Assembly (NCBI GenBank): GCA_028289545.1
Contig: JANQPG010000008.1
Span: 121,692-185,691, forward strand
DNA length: 64,000 bases
Origin: Woeseiaceae bacterium
Lineage (GTDB): Bacteria > Pseudomonadota > Gammaproteobacteria > Steroidobacterales > Woeseiaceae
Direction of reading: 5' to 3'
Position 1 is the first letter of the stretch. Every line of letters starts with the position of its first letter. Below are positions 1 through 7,390 of this stretch, piece by piece. Under the pieces are notes generated by a model. That model searched no databases, was not told where the DNA came from, and saw only the letters and a list, made by a program, of their open reading frames with translations. A program made the translations under genes and the position numbers.

Positions 1-1266
1 CTCCCCGCCTTCCAGCAGCCAGTCGAGGTGCGCCGAGATGCCGAAGATATCCCGCTCGTACGACTGCGGGGATCGAATTTCGGCCGTACGTATGTCGCCG
101 TCGTTGCCGGTCGTATCGGAACCGTCATTGCTCGATATCAGCGATATGCTGCGCCCGCCGGTCTCGTCGGATGAGTAATCCGCCGCGATTCGCAGTTCCA
201 GGGTATCCGACAAGGCGACGCGTACGCTGGATCTCAGGTTCAGCGACTCCAGAAACTCCAGATCCTGACCGTTGAAGCGATCGACGCCAAATGCGTCCCG
301 ATCTTTATAAGAGAGCGATATCTTGGCGGCGGCACCTTCGGATATTGGTCCCGACAGCAAGCCGGCGATTTCGACCAGGTTGAAGTTGCCGGTTCCCAGG
401 CGAAATCGGACGTCCGAACTCTGAAAGTCCGGCTGCAGCGTACTGATCTGAATGGCGCCACCGGTGACGTTGCGGCCGAACAGTGTGCCCTGGGGTCCTC
501 GCAGCACCGTAACCTGTTCGAGGTCGAACAGTTCAAAGGAGGACGCCGAATAGCGCGGAATGAACACACCGTCGAGAAATACGCCGACGGGTTTACCGGC
601 ACCGGCTTGAGAGAACGTATTGTTCGCGCCGCGCACCGCGATGATCGGCGAAGAATAGTTGAAGAAGGAACTCGCAAGTCCCGGCGTAAACCGCGCTATG
701 TCGTCGATCTCGAGCAGGCGGTTCGCTTCGATCATGCCGCCGAGAAACGCCGTGCCGCTGACCGGTATGTCCTGCAGGTTCTGCTCGCGGATTTGCGCCG
801 TTACGAGGATTTCCTCGATATAGGGCGTTGACGCTGTGAGCTCTTCGTCGTCGGCCTCAGCTGACAAGACCGGCCCGTTGCGACCGCTTCCTCGAGGCGC
901 GTTGTCGCTCGAGGAATCCGCCTCCGTTCCGGGCGTAGCTTGGGATGCGGGCAGGTCTTCAATCGCGATCGTCCGTTCGTTCACGTAGCGATAGGTCAGC
1001 GATGTGCCGGTCAGAATGGTGTCCAGTGCCTCCACGGCGGATCGTCGACCGCGTACCCCTTTCGTCGCGAGGTTACGAGTCAGCTCCGAGGCGTACAGCA
1101 CCTGCAGGCCGGTTGTCTTCGCAAACGATTCCAGCGCCGAGTCGAGGGTCTGCCGCGGAATATCGAATTCGAATGCCTGATCATCGCCGCCCTCACTTTG
1201 GGACCAGGCAAGCTTGGGTGCTCCAAGGAGCAGCATCAGGATGAGAACGGCTAAACGAATGAGCAT
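1..1266 (-). CDS. TonB-dependent receptor with STN signalling domain (FecA-type), 3' end outside window
   Basis: Partial gene: 422 codons from the ATG at 1266 run open to base 1. A signal peptide (about residues 1-23, ending near AWSQ) is followed by an STN/secretin-type domain (about 27-105, with DIPRQTLDSALESFA), a linker, a TonB-box-like stretch (EEILVTAQ) and a plug domain carrying the conserved VTVLRGPQGTLFGRN segment, then the first barrel strands. STN domains on receptors talk to a periplasmic FecR anti-sigma factor, and fecR plus an ECF sigma gene lie immediately upstream, so this is a cell-surface signalling transducer that also imports a substrate. The substrate (siderophore, heme, glycan or other) cannot be read from the sequence. 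Confidence 0.93.
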   Translation of the reverse strand, partial: MLIRLAVLILMLLLGAPKLAWSQSEGGDDQAFEFDIPRQTLDSALESFAKTTGLQVLYASELTRNLATKGVRGRRSAVEALDTILTGTSLTYRYVNERTIAIEDLPASQATPGTEADSSSDNAPRGSGRNGPVLSAEADDEELTASTPYIEEILVTAQIREQNLQDIPVSGTAFLGGMIEANRLLEIDDIARFTPGLASSFFNYSSPIIAVRGANNTFSQAGAGKPVGVFLDGVFIPRYSASSFELFDLEQVTVLRGPQGTLFGRNVTGGAIQISTLQPDFQSSDVRFRLGTGNFNLVEIAGLLSGPISEGAAAKISLSYKDRDAFGVDRFNGQDLEFLESLNLRSSVRVALSDTLELRIAADYSSDETGGRSISLISSNDGSDTTGNDGDIRTAEIRSPQSYERDIFGISAHLDWLLEGGE

Positions 1267-1311
1267 GACTGAGTCCTTGTGGAATTTGTTGGTGTGTCTC
1301 CCGTTAACAAG

Positions 1312-1340
1312 GACTTTCTGGCACCTGTCATCGGGTACCG
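1312..1340 (-). promoter_or_regulatory. Putative ECF-sigma promoter of the TonB-dependent receptor
   Basis: On the minus strand, CGGTACCCGAT (1340-1330) is followed after exactly 14 bases by AGTC (1315-1312), about 45 bases upstream of the receptor ATG. The same two blocks with the same spacing precede the sigma factor gene (2973-3001). ECF promoters typically have a conserved -35 block and a GTC-containing -10, so this looks like the regulon signature of the neighbouring sigma factor. The role is inferred from the repeat, not shown. Confidence 0.6.
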
Positions 1341-1378
1341 TTTCTCTCAAGAAATTTGTGAAGTTTTTGTGACGACCG

Positions 1379-2431
1379 TTACGGGGTCTCAAATCCATGG
1401 TCCGTACTTCGGACGATAATTCTGCTTCCGTCGCCACTCGTTTCGATGTGTACCGATTCGATGACTTCGAGTACTTCAAGGAACGAATCGATGTCATTCG
1501 AAAGAAAGATCCCCGAGAAGCGTTTGTTTCCGAGTTCATCGCCGTCGACTGTAAGTTGTTTCCGGTTGTAGCGATTGAACTCACTGGCAATGTCCGCCAG
1601 TCGCGTGCGGTGAAAGACCAGCTTGCGCTCTTTCCAGGCCACGACGTCGGCCACTTCCACAGACATGATATTTAGCCCGACATCGCTGACTTCCGATTGC
1701 TGACCGTCGGTCAGCAGAAGGGGCGCGCCAACCGAGCCAGAGCCGCCGGCGTTTGAGTGCTGTTGTTCGACCTGCACCCTGCCCTCTACGACGGTCACGA
1801 GAACACGATCGTCATGGCGGCGCACGTTGAATTCGGTGCCAATAACTGTGATCCGCGTATCGTCGACGGTTACGACAAACGGCCTCGCGGGGTCAGCGGC
1901 AACGCCAAAGAGGGCTTCGCCTGACAACAGCTCGACATTTCGTTCGGTATCCCGAACGTCCACACGCACGCTCGACTGGGTATTGAGCGTAATCAGCGAT
2001 CCGTCCTGCAGCGTTACCGAACGTTGCTCACCAACGTCTGTGGTCAACACTTCGGCAGCCCGGCCCTGGTCGGGTAAGCCAATAGCCAACCATGCCCCAA
2101 CGACGACAAACCCGGCGGCCGCCGCTGCGGCCCATCGCAAACGCGGAGACTTCCCGCGGTCTCTCGCTGCGCCGGTTGCAGCGATCCTTGCGCGATCGAT
2201 CTCGACAACGTTGCCGATCGCCGCCAATGACTGCTCGTCGAGTTCACAGCGCACGTGTCCGAGAGACTCCCAGACGGCGAGGCACTCCAGAAACTCGTGA
2301 ACATGCACTGGCGACTCGCGCAACCAGTCCGCAAACTGGGCAGACTCACGCCGTGTAAGCGTTCCGTCGTTGAGGCGGGTAAGCCAGGCGCTGGCAGCCT
2401 CCGTCGGGTCGACTGCTGATTCACGTTTCAT
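1379..2431 (-). CDS. FecR-family anti-sigma factor / sigma regulator
   Basis: 350 aa from the ATG at 2431. That start overlaps the end of the sigma gene by 11 bases, the usual sigma/FecR coupling; an open frame continues upstream but inside the sigma gene. An N-terminal DUF4880-type helical domain (about 5-60, with AWLTRLNDG and FADWLRESP) should hold the sigma factor in the cytoplasm. One membrane segment follows (about 97-115, AAAAAAGFVVVGAWLAIGL), then a periplasmic FecR domain (TDVGEQRSVTLQDGSLITLNT) and a C-terminal DUF4974-like part. It would pass ligand status from the STN domain of the downstream receptor to the sigma factor. Confidence 0.93.
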   Translation of the reverse strand: MKRESAVDPTEAASAWLTRLNDGTLTRRESAQFADWLRESPVHVHEFLECLAVWESLGHVRCELDEQSLAAIGNVVEIDRARIAATGAARDRGKSPRLRWAAAAAAGFVVVGAWLAIGLPDQGRAAEVLTTDVGEQRSVTLQDGSLITLNTQSSVRVDVRDTERNVELLSGEALFGVAADPARPFVVTVDDTRITVIGTEFNVRRHDDRVLVTVVEGRVQVEQQHSNAGGSGSVGAPLLLTDGQQSEVSDVGLNIMSVEVADVVAWKERKLVFHRTRLADIASEFNRYNRKQLTVDGDELGNKRFSGIFLSNDIDSFLEVLEVIESVHIETSGDGSRIIVRSTDHGFETP

Positions 2432-2942
2432 CCCGCACCTCCTGCATGCCTTGACGACAACGGGCGATACCCTGCTGCAGATACTTCTTGACCATGCTCG
2501 CCGACACGCCGAGCTTGTCGGCAATCTCGCGATAGGTCAGCCCGTCACGGCGGTGCCACACCAAGGCCGCCCTGACGTTCGGGGGCAAGGTTCCCAGCAC
2601 CTGCTCCAGGGTCTGCACCTCGCGCTGCTGGCCAAATCGCACCTCCGGTTCATCCGCCGCGTCGGCACGTTGCTCCGGCACGTCGCCCAGCGCCTCTGCC
2701 GCCCTCGACTTTTCTCGTAGACGGTGCTCATACGCCAGGTTGGCCGCAATGCGCATGAGGTACTGATCCGGCCGGCGTATGAACTCTGAACGGTCGAGTC
2801 GCAGCAGCCGCAGGAACGCCTCCTGCGAGAGATCTCTCGCGTCCTCGGGGTTCCGGATCCTGAAGCGCAGGAACCGCTCGACGTCCGTCGATTTGCTCTG
2901 AAAGAGCTCCCGTACAAATTGTCGATGGCGTCGTGACGACAT
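2421..2942 (-). CDS. ECF RNA polymerase sigma factor, FecI-like
   Basis: 173 aa. Sigma region 2 is visible near residues 10-75 (RFRIRNPEDARDLSQEAFLR) and region 4 near 110-165 (LPPNVRAALVWHRRDGLTYREIADKLG, then the helix-turn-helix VSASMVKKYLQQG). The order sigma, fecR, receptor on one strand is the classical cell-surface signalling arrangement. A promoter motif shared with the receptor lies about 30-60 bases upstream of the ATG, suggesting positive autoregulation. The gene lacks the C-terminal extension of large ECF groups and is of normal FecI length. Confidence 0.94.
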   Translation of the reverse strand: MSSRRHRQFVRELFQSKSTDVERFLRFRIRNPEDARDLSQEAFLRLLRLDRSEFIRRPDQYLMRIAANLAYEHRLREKSRAAEALGDVPEQRADAADEPEVRFGQQREVQTLEQVLGTLPPNVRAALVWHRRDGLTYREIADKLGVSASMVKKYLQQGIARCRQGMQEVRDET

Positions 2943-2972
2943 ACCGGCCAGCCGCTACCCGTTATGGAGTAA

Positions 2973-3001
2973 GACTGTGATGCTTACACAATCGGGTACC
3001 G
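2973..3001 (-). promoter_or_regulatory. Putative ECF-sigma promoter of the sigma-fecR operon
   Basis: Minus strand CGGTACCCGAT (3001-2991), 14-base spacer, AGTC (2976-2973), placed 31 bases before the sigma factor ATG. It matches the block at 1312-1340 in sequence and spacing while the spacer sequences differ, as expected for a shared -35/-10 pair. Confidence 0.6.
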
Positions 3002-3034
3002 CCGTGCCCAGATTCGGCGCTTTCCTTGAAGACT

Positions 3035-3050
3035 ACCCCTCCACAGGGGT
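3035..3050 (-). terminator. Short hairpin downstream of the GerW operon
   Basis: ACCCCT and AGGGGT form a 6-bp stem with a CCAC loop, 42 bases past the stop of the last gene of the minus-strand operon. There is no good T-run, so termination is only a possibility. Confidence 0.25.
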
Positions 3051-3092
3051 GTTTCCGCACCGACCGGCAGCTCACTGAATACGGCATGACGG

Positions 3093-3338
3093 CTAGGGTT
3101 CGAGTAGTGCCCCAAGCCCTTCCACGTTACCGAGCAGCTTGTCGAGATCCGCCGGCTCGGCATTGGTATCGAACGCCTGCGTACCGCTTGCGTCCCGGAT
3201 CACAACGGCGATCGGCTCCAGCCGCACGAACAGCCAGAGCGCTGGGGCGCCGTCTTCCCGGTTGATGGCGAGGGATTCGACGACGACCACCCGCTGCCGA
3301 TTGTCGTCTACGACGGTTCTTGCCCTGAGGGTGGCCAT
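3093..3338 (-). CDS. Small hypothetical protein, third gene of the GerW/DUF2953 operon
   Basis: 81 aa starting at the ATG at 3338, whose A is also the last base of the upstream TGA (TGATG), so it is translationally coupled to the DUF2953 gene. The protein begins MATLRARTVVDDNRQRVVVVESLAINREDG and ends with a leucine- and aspartate-rich tail (DLDKLLGNVEGLGALLEP). It has no signal peptide, membrane helix or motif I recognise. A longer reading of this frame extends upstream but overlaps the DUF2953 gene almost entirely and is less likely. The coupling suggests it works with its two neighbours; function unknown. Confidence 0.6.
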   Translation of the reverse strand: MATLRARTVVDDNRQRVVVVESLAINREDGAPALWLFVRLEPIAVVIRDASGTQAFDTNAEPADLDKLLGNVEGLGALLEP

Positions 3339-3925
3339 CAGGACCTCACGCTGCGCAAGCCACGCCAGATTACGGGCGAGGCCAGTAGGCCGAGCGAGAT
3401 CGTGAGGATATGCAGGGGCACGAACTGGAATCTCCCCGAGCCTTCGCATTCGAAGCGGAGTTCGGCGAAGTCCGGCTCGATCACGACGGAGGCGTCTTTC
3501 AGGCCCGAAAGGAGCCCTGACACAGGGCCCATGACAGCCCAGAGCCGGCCCGTATCCGCAGGATCGCCGAGGCCTACGCGCGCCCGAAAACGCAGGTTCT
3601 CCTTGATGATCGAGCGCCACAAGTCGCCGACGAAACGGTAGAGTCGCCGACGGAACGGTCGTTGCCGCACGGCCGCAAGCATGTTTCGCGACTGACGTCG
3701 GTCGGGTTTTTTCCTGCGCCGTTTTCGGCCCGACGGTATCTCGCCGGTCAACGCTTCGTCATCCCGCTCCCCGACCGGAATTCGAGCCCGGACAAGCCCG
3801 AGCGCCCAGACGACAACCAATTCGTTTTCAATGCCGTCGGGCCACTCGACCGTGAATTCGAGTTCGACGGGAATCGCAAGCAGAGCAACGACGACAAGCA
3901 GCAGGATCGACAGACCTGTGAGCAT
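3338..3925 (-). CDS. DUF2953-like membrane-anchored protein
   Basis: 195 aa. One N-terminal membrane segment (about 3-20, TGLSILLLVVVALLAIPVEL), then a basic linker (RKRRRKKPDRR, about 68-78) and a region resembling DUF2953 (GLGDPADTGRLWAVMGPVSGL, IEPDFAELRFECEGSGRFQFVPLHIL). A second hydrophobic stretch lies near the C-terminus (about 170-187). DUF2953 genes are typically found beside gerW/ytfJ in Bacillus, and here the GerW gene lies 15 bases upstream on the same strand, which supports the assignment more than the weak sequence pattern does. Its biochemical role is unknown. Confidence 0.7.
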   Translation of the reverse strand: MLTGLSILLLVVVALLAIPVELEFTVEWPDGIENELVVVWALGLVRARIPVGERDDEALTGEIPSGRKRRRKKPDRRQSRNMLAAVRQRPFRRRLYRFVGDLWRSIIKENLRFRARVGLGDPADTGRLWAVMGPVSGLLSGLKDASVVIEPDFAELRFECEGSGRFQFVPLHILTISLGLLASPVIWRGLRSVRS

Positions 3926-3940
3926 GTCCCCAAGAAATCG

Positions 3941-4297
3941 CTAGTCGGCGCCGTTCCCGGACTTCTCGGTCATCGACCGGCCAACCGATTCCGCCACTTT
4001 CTCGAGCACCGATGCCGTGCCTGACTTGACCGGCTCGACAACCACACCGTCCTGGTTCACCACAACAAGCGCCACGGGTTTTACGCCGCCGCCGCCACCG
4101 GTACCGCCGCCCTGACCGCTGCCTTTGTCCGATTCCGATCCCTCGCCGCTGCCGACGCCAAATCCAAAACCAACGTTCACGAGCGGGATCAGTGTGTTGC
4201 CTTCGATATTCATGGGCTCGCCGACGACCGTTCTCGTGCTCAGCATTCGCTCGATTTCGCCCACGGTTTTATCGAAGAGATTCTCGATGTTCTGCAT
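3941..4297 (-). CDS. GerW/YtfJ-family protein
   Basis: 118 aa from the ATG at 4297, chosen because AGGAGAG precedes it at good spacing. The family pattern is clear: an N-terminal helix (NIENLFDKTVGEIERMLS), TRTVVGEPMNIEGNTLIPLVNVGFGFG, a long Gly/Ser-rich linker (about 54-78), and PVALVVVNQDGV near the end. In Bacillus the family acts in spore germination, but members occur in many non-sporing bacteria where the role is undefined. It heads a three-gene minus-strand operon with DUF2953 and a small unknown protein. Confidence 0.9.
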   Translation of the reverse strand: MQNIENLFDKTVGEIERMLSTRTVVGEPMNIEGNTLIPLVNVGFGFGVGSGEGSESDKGSGQGGGTGGGGGVKPVALVVVNQDGVVVEPVKSGTASVLEKVAESVGRSMTEKSGNGAD

Positions 4298-4454
4298 GAT
4301 CGCTCTCCTCTCAAGGTGATCCGATTGTCTCCAAACTTTAGGTATACGCCGCGCCATGCGCAGCGTAAATACGGGCATGCCGCAGCCGAGTGTGGCTTGC
4401 GCGCGGTCGCTTCGCCGATCCAGGTTTGGCGCTGAACGGCAACCTTGCCAAGGC

Positions 4455-5645
4455 TCAGCGTACGACTGACGCTATGGCCTCCCGCAAGGCAACGTCTCGA
4501 GGATCGGGTTCGAAACCCGACGCGATCCGGTTGGTGACGTAGCCGTATCCCAGGCCAATGCCCGGATCGGCGTAACCGAGCGAACCTCCGGCACCGGGAA
4601 AACCAAATGCGTCCTTCCGTCCGAATGCAAAGTCCCCGAAGGACTTCATGAAGCCAAGCCCGTATTGGGCTTCGCACTTCAGGACCTCGTCATAAAAGCC
4701 TCGCTCGGGGGCTGCGGCAGGCGCTCGCAGAGCGGCCAGCGTTGCCGGGCTTATGCCCAGCTCGGCGCCGCCCGTGGCAAAGGCGCCGTACGCCCTTGCT
4801 ACGGCGCGTGCAGTGCCCACGCCGCCGCCGGCGGGTATTTCGAGATCGCGGGGGTAAATCCGCGCTTTGTCCAGGGTCACGCCAGAGCCTGGATTGACGA
4901 TGCAGGCGCGAAAAGTGGCGGACCATGGATTAAGCGCTGCAAGCATTACCGGCAACGGCAATCCTGCGATGGACTCCAGAAAACCCGCCTGCTCGAGGGT
5001 CGCAAGCCGCTCGTTGGGAACATCCGCTGACAGACCAATGTGGAAATCGATACCGAGCGGTTCGCCGATTTCTTCCCTGAAGAATACGCCCAGACTCCGG
5101 TGCTTGGGATCGATTCGACGGAGGAGTTCGCCTTCGTAAAAGCCCAGCGATATGAAGTGATAGGCGTTCCGAGTGCCGGGCGGCCACTGCGGCTTCTCGT
5201 CTTGCATGATCCCCGCCAATCGAACGGGATCGGCAATGACGGCTCTGTCGATCTTCTGGTGAAACGCATGCAGGCCCGCCTGATGCGACAAGAGCTGGCG
5301 GACCGTAACCTCTTCCTTGCCGTTCCGCGCGAACTCCGGCCAATACCGGGCAACGCGCTCCTCGTAGTCGATCCAGCCACGAGAATGCGCCAGCGCGAGA
5401 GTCATAGCCGACATACCCTTTGTCAGTGAGTAGACCAGCACCATGGTGTCTTCTTCCCAGGGCGCACCACTCGCCGCCTCGCGAACCCCTCCCCAGAGAT
5501 CGACAACCCTTTCGCCGTTCAGATAAACGCAGCAGGCGCCGCCCAGCTCTTTTCGCCTGCTGAAGTTTTCGACGAATGCGGACCGCACGGGCTCAAAACC
5601 CGAGCGCACATCGCCATAGACGACTATATCCGCTGACCGATGCAC
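4455..5645 (-). CDS. Class C beta-lactamase-fold serine hydrolase (CubicO/EstB type)
   Basis: 396 aa, no signal peptide, so probably cytoplasmic. The catalytic SxxK is S73-L-T-K76 in VYSLTKGMSAM, and the Tyr motif is Y162 in NAYHFISLGF. The fold-typical LLSHQAGL (about 118-125) and GFPGAGGSLGYADP near the end are present. Family VIII esterases and CubicO proteins with this layout hydrolyse esters or amides, and some transfer acyl groups; the substrate cannot be predicted. It is a single gene, divergent from the SnoaL-like gene. Confidence 0.88.
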   Translation of the reverse strand: MHRSADIVVYGDVRSGFEPVRSAFVENFSRRKELGGACCVYLNGERVVDLWGGVREAASGAPWEEDTMVLVYSLTKGMSAMTLALAHSRGWIDYEERVARYWPEFARNGKEEVTVRQLLSHQAGLHAFHQKIDRAVIADPVRLAGIMQDEKPQWPPGTRNAYHFISLGFYEGELLRRIDPKHRSLGVFFREEIGEPLGIDFHIGLSADVPNERLATLEQAGFLESIAGLPLPVMLAALNPWSATFRACIVNPGSGVTLDKARIYPRDLEIPAGGGVGTARAVARAYGAFATGGAELGISPATLAALRAPAAAPERGFYDEVLKCEAQYGLGFMKSFGDFAFGRKDAFGFPGAGGSLGYADPGIGLGYGYVTNRIASGFEPDPRDVALREAIASVVR

Positions 5646-5775
5646 CGTTCGCTCACCAAAACGCCCCGCAAGCTCGACCCGTTGTCAACTTGCCGCCCGC
5701 CTTCGGATAGTCCTCATACCGGATAATTCCCGACTCCACTATGTTCGACTGCATCCGCGTCCAGGGAGCCTTGCG

Positions 5776-6147
5776 TTGAAAGACAATCACCCGAATATCT
5801 CTCTTCTGGAGAAAGTCGATCCGAAAAACATTGCCCGATCGGCCGACGTGTTTGCGGAAGACGTGGTTTTCCACTTCTTCAACCCGCAGCTGCCCGACAT
5901 CCAGGGTGACTACGTCGGGATAGAGGGTCTCGAGCAGTTCTTCGCGAGGATGGCCGAGGTTACCAAAGGCACGTTCAGCGTCAGGCCGGTCGCTGCGAAA
6001 GCCGTCGGCGACGAGCTGCTGGTTATGCATACGGAAAACACAATGAGCCTTCCGGGAGAGGACGTAAAAACCCAGGTTGTCCTTGTCTGGCGCGTCGTCG
6101 ATGGCCGCATCAGGGAAGTCTGGGACATACCGTCCGTTTACACGTAG
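5776..6147 (+). CDS. SnoaL/NTF2-like protein
   Basis: 123 aa. The alpha+beta barrel pattern of SnoaL-like proteins is visible: N-terminal helices (KVDPKNIARSADVFAEDVVFHFFNP), DYVGIEGLEQFFARMAEV, then paired strands ending in VVLVWRVVDGRIREVWDIP. Such proteins are small-molecule isomerases, hydrolases or ligand binders; no catalytic set is diagnostic here. It is transcribed divergently from the beta-lactamase-fold hydrolase with a 130-base gap and ends convergently against the HlyD gene. Confidence 0.8.
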   Translation: MKDNHPNISLLEKVDPKNIARSADVFAEDVVFHFFNPQLPDIQGDYVGIEGLEQFFARMAEVTKGTFSVRPVAAKAVGDELLVMHTENTMSLPGEDVKTQVVLVWRVVDGRIREVWDIPSVYT

Positions 6148-6176
6148 GGCCAGCCTCGGGAATATGCCCACGAAAA

Positions 6177-7385
6177 CTACTGGCGAGCGGCGATTCGAAT
6201 GCCGTCGTCGACGGTTTCACCGGGATAAACGACAACGAGCTCGTCCTGGCTGAGCCCGGACACAATCTGCGCTTCGCTCGACGTTCGATGCCCGACATCC
6301 ACGACCCGGCGAACCGCTTTGCCTTTCTCACTGACGAACAGCGCCCAGTCACCGCCGTTTCGAAACAGCGCGGTTAGCGGTACCTTGAGCACCTCGTCGG
6401 CCTGCCAGAGAACCACACGCACATCTACCTGGTAGCCGTGCCCGAGCGTCTGCCACTCCTCGTGCGGGCTCACGATATCCAGCACGACGTTTACCCGCTG
6501 CTCTTCAATCCCTAAGGCCGACACTTTTGTGAACCCGAAGGGCTCCACGCGGCGCACGCGGGCCTCCAGGAGACCCTCGCCGCCCCAGTTCTCGATTAGC
6601 GCGTCGTTCCCGGCAGTTACCTTGACGGCATCCGTCGACAACAGGTCGACCACAATCTCCAGCCGCCCCGGGTTGCCGACGTCGATGAGGTCCTCTCCGG
6701 CACGCACAAAACCGGCGGATTCCCGGTGGACCCGTAGAACCTGTCCATCCACTGGAGACGTGATGTTGACGCACTCGCAATCCGATCGCCGAGACGTCAT
6801 CTCCGACGGGGACATGAGGTGAGCGCGGGCACGCGCCAGTTCATACCGACGCACTTCCATGTTGGCCTGAGCTGCACCCATTGCCGCCCTGCTCGTTTCG
6901 AACGCCCGTTCGCTGGCCTCGCGGTCACGCTCGGATATCGTGCCGTTTTTCGCAAGCTCCGACGCCCTTTGCAGCTCGGATTCAGCGAATTTCAGCTCAG
7001 CCTCCGCTCTCTCGAGCTCGGACTCGGCCAGGGATTCGGCGGAAATGGCGGCGTTTAACTGCGCCTCTGCCTCAGCCTCTGTTCGCGGATCGAGAAGCCC
7101 GGAAGCCACCGGTTCGATCTCTGCAACAATCGTCTGGCCCGCATCGACGGCGTCCCCGGGTTCGGACTCGATGCGACGCAGGCGTCCGGTGATGGGCGCC
7201 GATATGACGAAGACGTCTACCACGCGAGTTTCGCCTTCGTCGCCGACGGTCAGGATCATGGGACCCATTGCGGCAGGTTCGAGGTCCACAGCCAGCGCGC
7301 GCGGCCAAAACGCAAAAACCAGGCCGAGCAAAACCAGCGCAGATATCGAAGCCCATATGGAGACTCGCTTGTTGAGTGTGATCAT
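6177..7385 (-). CDS. HlyD/RND-type periplasmic adaptor of an ABC exporter
   Basis: 402 aa from the ATG at 7385; a longer frame exists but would overlap the permease gene. One N-terminal membrane segment (about 9-27, SIWASISALVLLGLVFAFW), a lipoyl/biotinyl half (VISAPITGRLRRIESEPGDAVDAGQ), an alanine- and glutamate-rich coiled-coil hairpin (about 90-180), the second lipoyl half (ITSPVDGQVLRVHRESAGFV) and a C-terminal beta domain. It starts 5 bases after the permease stop and forms a tripartite exporter with the next two genes. An outer-membrane TolC partner is not encoded here. Confidence 0.92.
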   Translation of the reverse strand: MITLNKRVSIWASISALVLLGLVFAFWPRALAVDLEPAAMGPMILTVGDEGETRVVDVFVISAPITGRLRRIESEPGDAVDAGQTIVAEIEPVASGLLDPRTEAEAEAQLNAAISAESLAESELERAEAELKFAESELQRASELAKNGTISERDREASERAFETSRAAMGAAQANMEVRRYELARARAHLMSPSEMTSRRSDCECVNITSPVDGQVLRVHRESAGFVRAGEDLIDVGNPGRLEIVVDLLSTDAVKVTAGNDALIENWGGEGLLEARVRRVEPFGFTKVSALGIEEQRVNVVLDIVSPHEEWQTLGHGYQVDVRVVLWQADEVLKVPLTALFRNGGDWALFVSEKGKAVRRVVDVGHRTSSEAQIVSGLSQDELVVVYPGETVDDGIRIAARQ

Positions 7386-7390
7386 TTGCC

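Noticed and set aside
3941..4297. GerW as a sign of a spore-forming organism
   Set aside because: GerW homologues occur in non-sporing bacteria; all other genes here (LolD-type exporter, TonB system, type II secretion) are from a Gram-negative genome.
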